The notes beneath the pieces are model-generated. The model was not told the DNA's origin. It did no database searches and saw only the letters and a program-made list of their open reading frames with translations. This document shows, in pieces, positions 62,362 to 64,000 of a stretch of 64,000 nt of DNA. A program made the position numbers and the translations under genes. Each line of letters begins with the position of its first letter. Positions within the stretch are counted from its first letter, which is position 1. The DNA comes from Rhynchosporium graminicola. Taxonomy: Eukaryota > Ascomycota > Leotiomycetes > Helotiales > Ploettnerulaceae. The stretch is taken from positions 372,001 to 436,000 of the forward strand of contig FJUW01000037.1 of assembly GCA_900074885.1 (NCBI GenBank), given 5' to 3'.

Positions 62362-64000
62362 TTTCTGTGAGTTTTATGAAATAGAAAGTCGTTGGTTAGA
62401 TATTCAAAAGCCAATTGTTGTTCTTAGAATTTGTACCGGAGATTTATCTCCGTGTGGAACTGAGGTTGATACATTCAAGATCGCTCGCGTAACACGATAC
62501 TACTCGTAATAAGGTTTTGATACTTATAAACGAGCCGATTTTAGGGCTCGAGCCTTAGATCTGTTGTGCCCCTCACGAGCTTGCTACCTACCTGCATCTC
62601 AACCAGCTGCGAATGAAAAAGCTTTAACAGGATGGTAATCAAAATATAGCGCTTCCTTTTATTGAACTCATTTAGTTATAGTTCTAATTGAATATCTACA
62701 TAATCGTAGAGTGCTTCTTTAATTCGCAGACTTGGGAAGGTACCCGGACTTAGCCTATCGAGGCATAAACCTTATTACTAGCTAGCACCGGGGTGCCGCT
62801 AGCCCCACGGTCGCGATTAAGATATCTTGAGTCTTAGAGAATTAAGTATTATACTCTAAACATTGGGCCATGTATAATAGACAAAGTCTAGTCTGAATAT
62901 TCGAACGTTGTTAGTACTTTCTAAAGAGATTTATATCATCTAAAATTGAGCTTATAAAGTTACGAGAGAGGCCTACCCGGCGAGGACAATGTCAAAAATA
63001 GAAAAGGCGAGGTGCTTACTTCATGCGGCTCGATTATGACATTGTTGTGAACATTGCTGCTTCGTAGTGTCGCAAGGCTAGTGAAGGGTGCGAAGCTGAA
63101 AGCATCCTTTATCAATATTGAAGCGGTCTTCAGGAAACCATCTGAAGGTAGAGAGGCCTTATCAAATTCTGAATTCTGTTACCTTTAAAAATGAGAGCAG
63201 TTGTGGTGGAATTTTCTTGGCAGGGAAATTCATAATCATCAAGTATTCAGCAAAGATCGTCTACCTTAAGGTCACGTATTCAGTTGAGATTAGTACAAGC
63301 AAGGAAGAGCCTCCTCGGACTTTGTTAAGGAAATGGCATCGAAGAGAAAACTATGACATGGTGGAAGCGCAGAAAGTTATGTATCTTGACATTAGTAGGG
63401 AGAACCTGCCCGACAAGCAGTGCTTCGAAAAGCGATGGAAGCTTTCCGATATTTTATGGGCAGTGGAATGGTTTAAAGAGAGTGGCAGGAGTATTGATGA
63501 GAACCCAGCGTCATCAAGATAAAGCCCATCAATAATAGCGATGAAGTGTCTGGATGAACACTGATATAAACAATGGTTGAAGGCCTGAAGCGAGAATGTG
63601 CTTCGAAAACGGAAGACAGAAATGTATGCTTGCCAGCCAAGACTTGATAGACGCATTTCATGCTCTGATTTCATACTCTACCCAGATGAAATATGTAGAA
63701 AAGTGATTTTAAATTAAGAAACCCAATTCTGCAAATGGAAATGAGTAAATTAGCACAATGTTGCTTAGAGAGGAGTTTCTTCAAACATCATTACGATACA
63801 AGTGACTATGAGCCCGCACACATAGTGTTGAGAATGTGGCTACTTGAGAAGTTCAAAAAATACTGACAGGGAACAACTACTTTTCGAAGGTGGTGGCAAG
63901 AAACTGTTTTGCGATCGACAGCACGTTCGGCGAAAACCGTGTTGAAGACTTCATTAATGAATCATTTTTTTTCTTCATCATTGAAGCATGGAAATTGGGC
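62362..64000. other. AT-rich right edge without a complete gene
   Basis: Upstream of NTM1 the sequence becomes AT-rich from about 62640, with a small GC-rich island at 62775-62815 (GCTAGCACCGGGGTGCCGCTAGC) that contains two GCTAGC palindromes. One open frame at 63118-63522 is listed separately. No other gene, RNA or intact transposon is recognised. Confidence 0.45.
63118..63522 (+). pseudogene. ORF of 134 codons without ATG, possible gene fragment
   Basis: The frame opens at TTG and contains no early in-frame ATG, but the second half has protein-like composition (LLRKWHRRENYDMVEAQKVM, KRWKLSDILWAVEWFKESGR). No family was recognised. It may be an exon of a larger gene with its start in unresolved sequence, or a decayed copy within the AT-rich edge region. 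Confidence 0.2.

Overview
The window is nuclear DNA from a filamentous ascomycete (Pezizomycotina). Introns are short (mostly 45-120 nt), with GTAAGT-like donors and CTAAC/CTGAC-like branch sites. The protein set is typically fungal: GPI13, KNR4/SMI1, a PTH11/SAT4-type rhodopsin-fold membrane protein, a PHO5-type acid phosphatase and a small cysteine-rich secreted protein. Actin with several tiny 5' exons and the general protein style suggest Leotiomycetes, but that is inference. Gene models were built by hand from splice signals and reading-frame continuity, and coding lengths were checked for phase.

Layout. 1-2440: TOM40 (+). 2441-6768: a gene-poor, AT-leaning stretch with a ~50-bp minisatellite, a diverged duplication and possible gene remnants. 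6769-8600: seven-exon rhodopsin-domain membrane protein (+). 8601-15959: a 7.4-kb gene-free tract packed with microsatellites, ending in a pyrimidine-rich leader before the GSK3 kinase (+, 15960-17417). 18504-21163: cap-binding CBP80 (+). 22395-23667: splicing factor SF3B4/HSH49 (-). 24757-25779: mitochondrial FAD/folate-type carrier (+), with a GC-AG intron and an abutting uORF. 26661-30172: GPI13/PIG-O (-). 30927-31715: VPS68 (-). 32929-34578: KNR4/SMI1 (-). 36433-37048: small secreted cysteine-rich protein (+). 38181-41436: exocyst SEC8 (-). 41437-44217: no convincing gene. 44218-46274: secreted histidine acid phosphatase with an unusual internal insertion (-). 47293-48886: actin (-). 50640-51326: FES1 (+). 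51737-52952: mitochondrial uL5/MRPL7 (-). 53563-56444: ubiquitin-specific protease with a UBA-like segment and a C-terminal CaaX box (+). 57859-60437: low-complexity protein of unknown function (-). 61468-62361: N-terminal protein methyltransferase NTM1/TAE1 (-). 62362-64000: AT-rich with one ATG-less ORF remnant.

The genes are mostly single-copy housekeeping genes: mitochondrial import and translation, splicing and cap binding, GPI-anchor and wall synthesis, secretion, actin, chaperone and ubiquitin. They do not form an operon-like pathway, biosynthetic cluster or defence system. No intact transposon was seen, nor any tRNA or rRNA in a by-eye scan. The observations most worth following are the Cys-rich, Ser/Thr-rich module interrupting the phosphatase domain and its HD-to-ND change, the prenylation motif on the deubiquitinase, the carrier's GC-AG intron and uORF, and the microsatellite-dense region upstream of GSK3.
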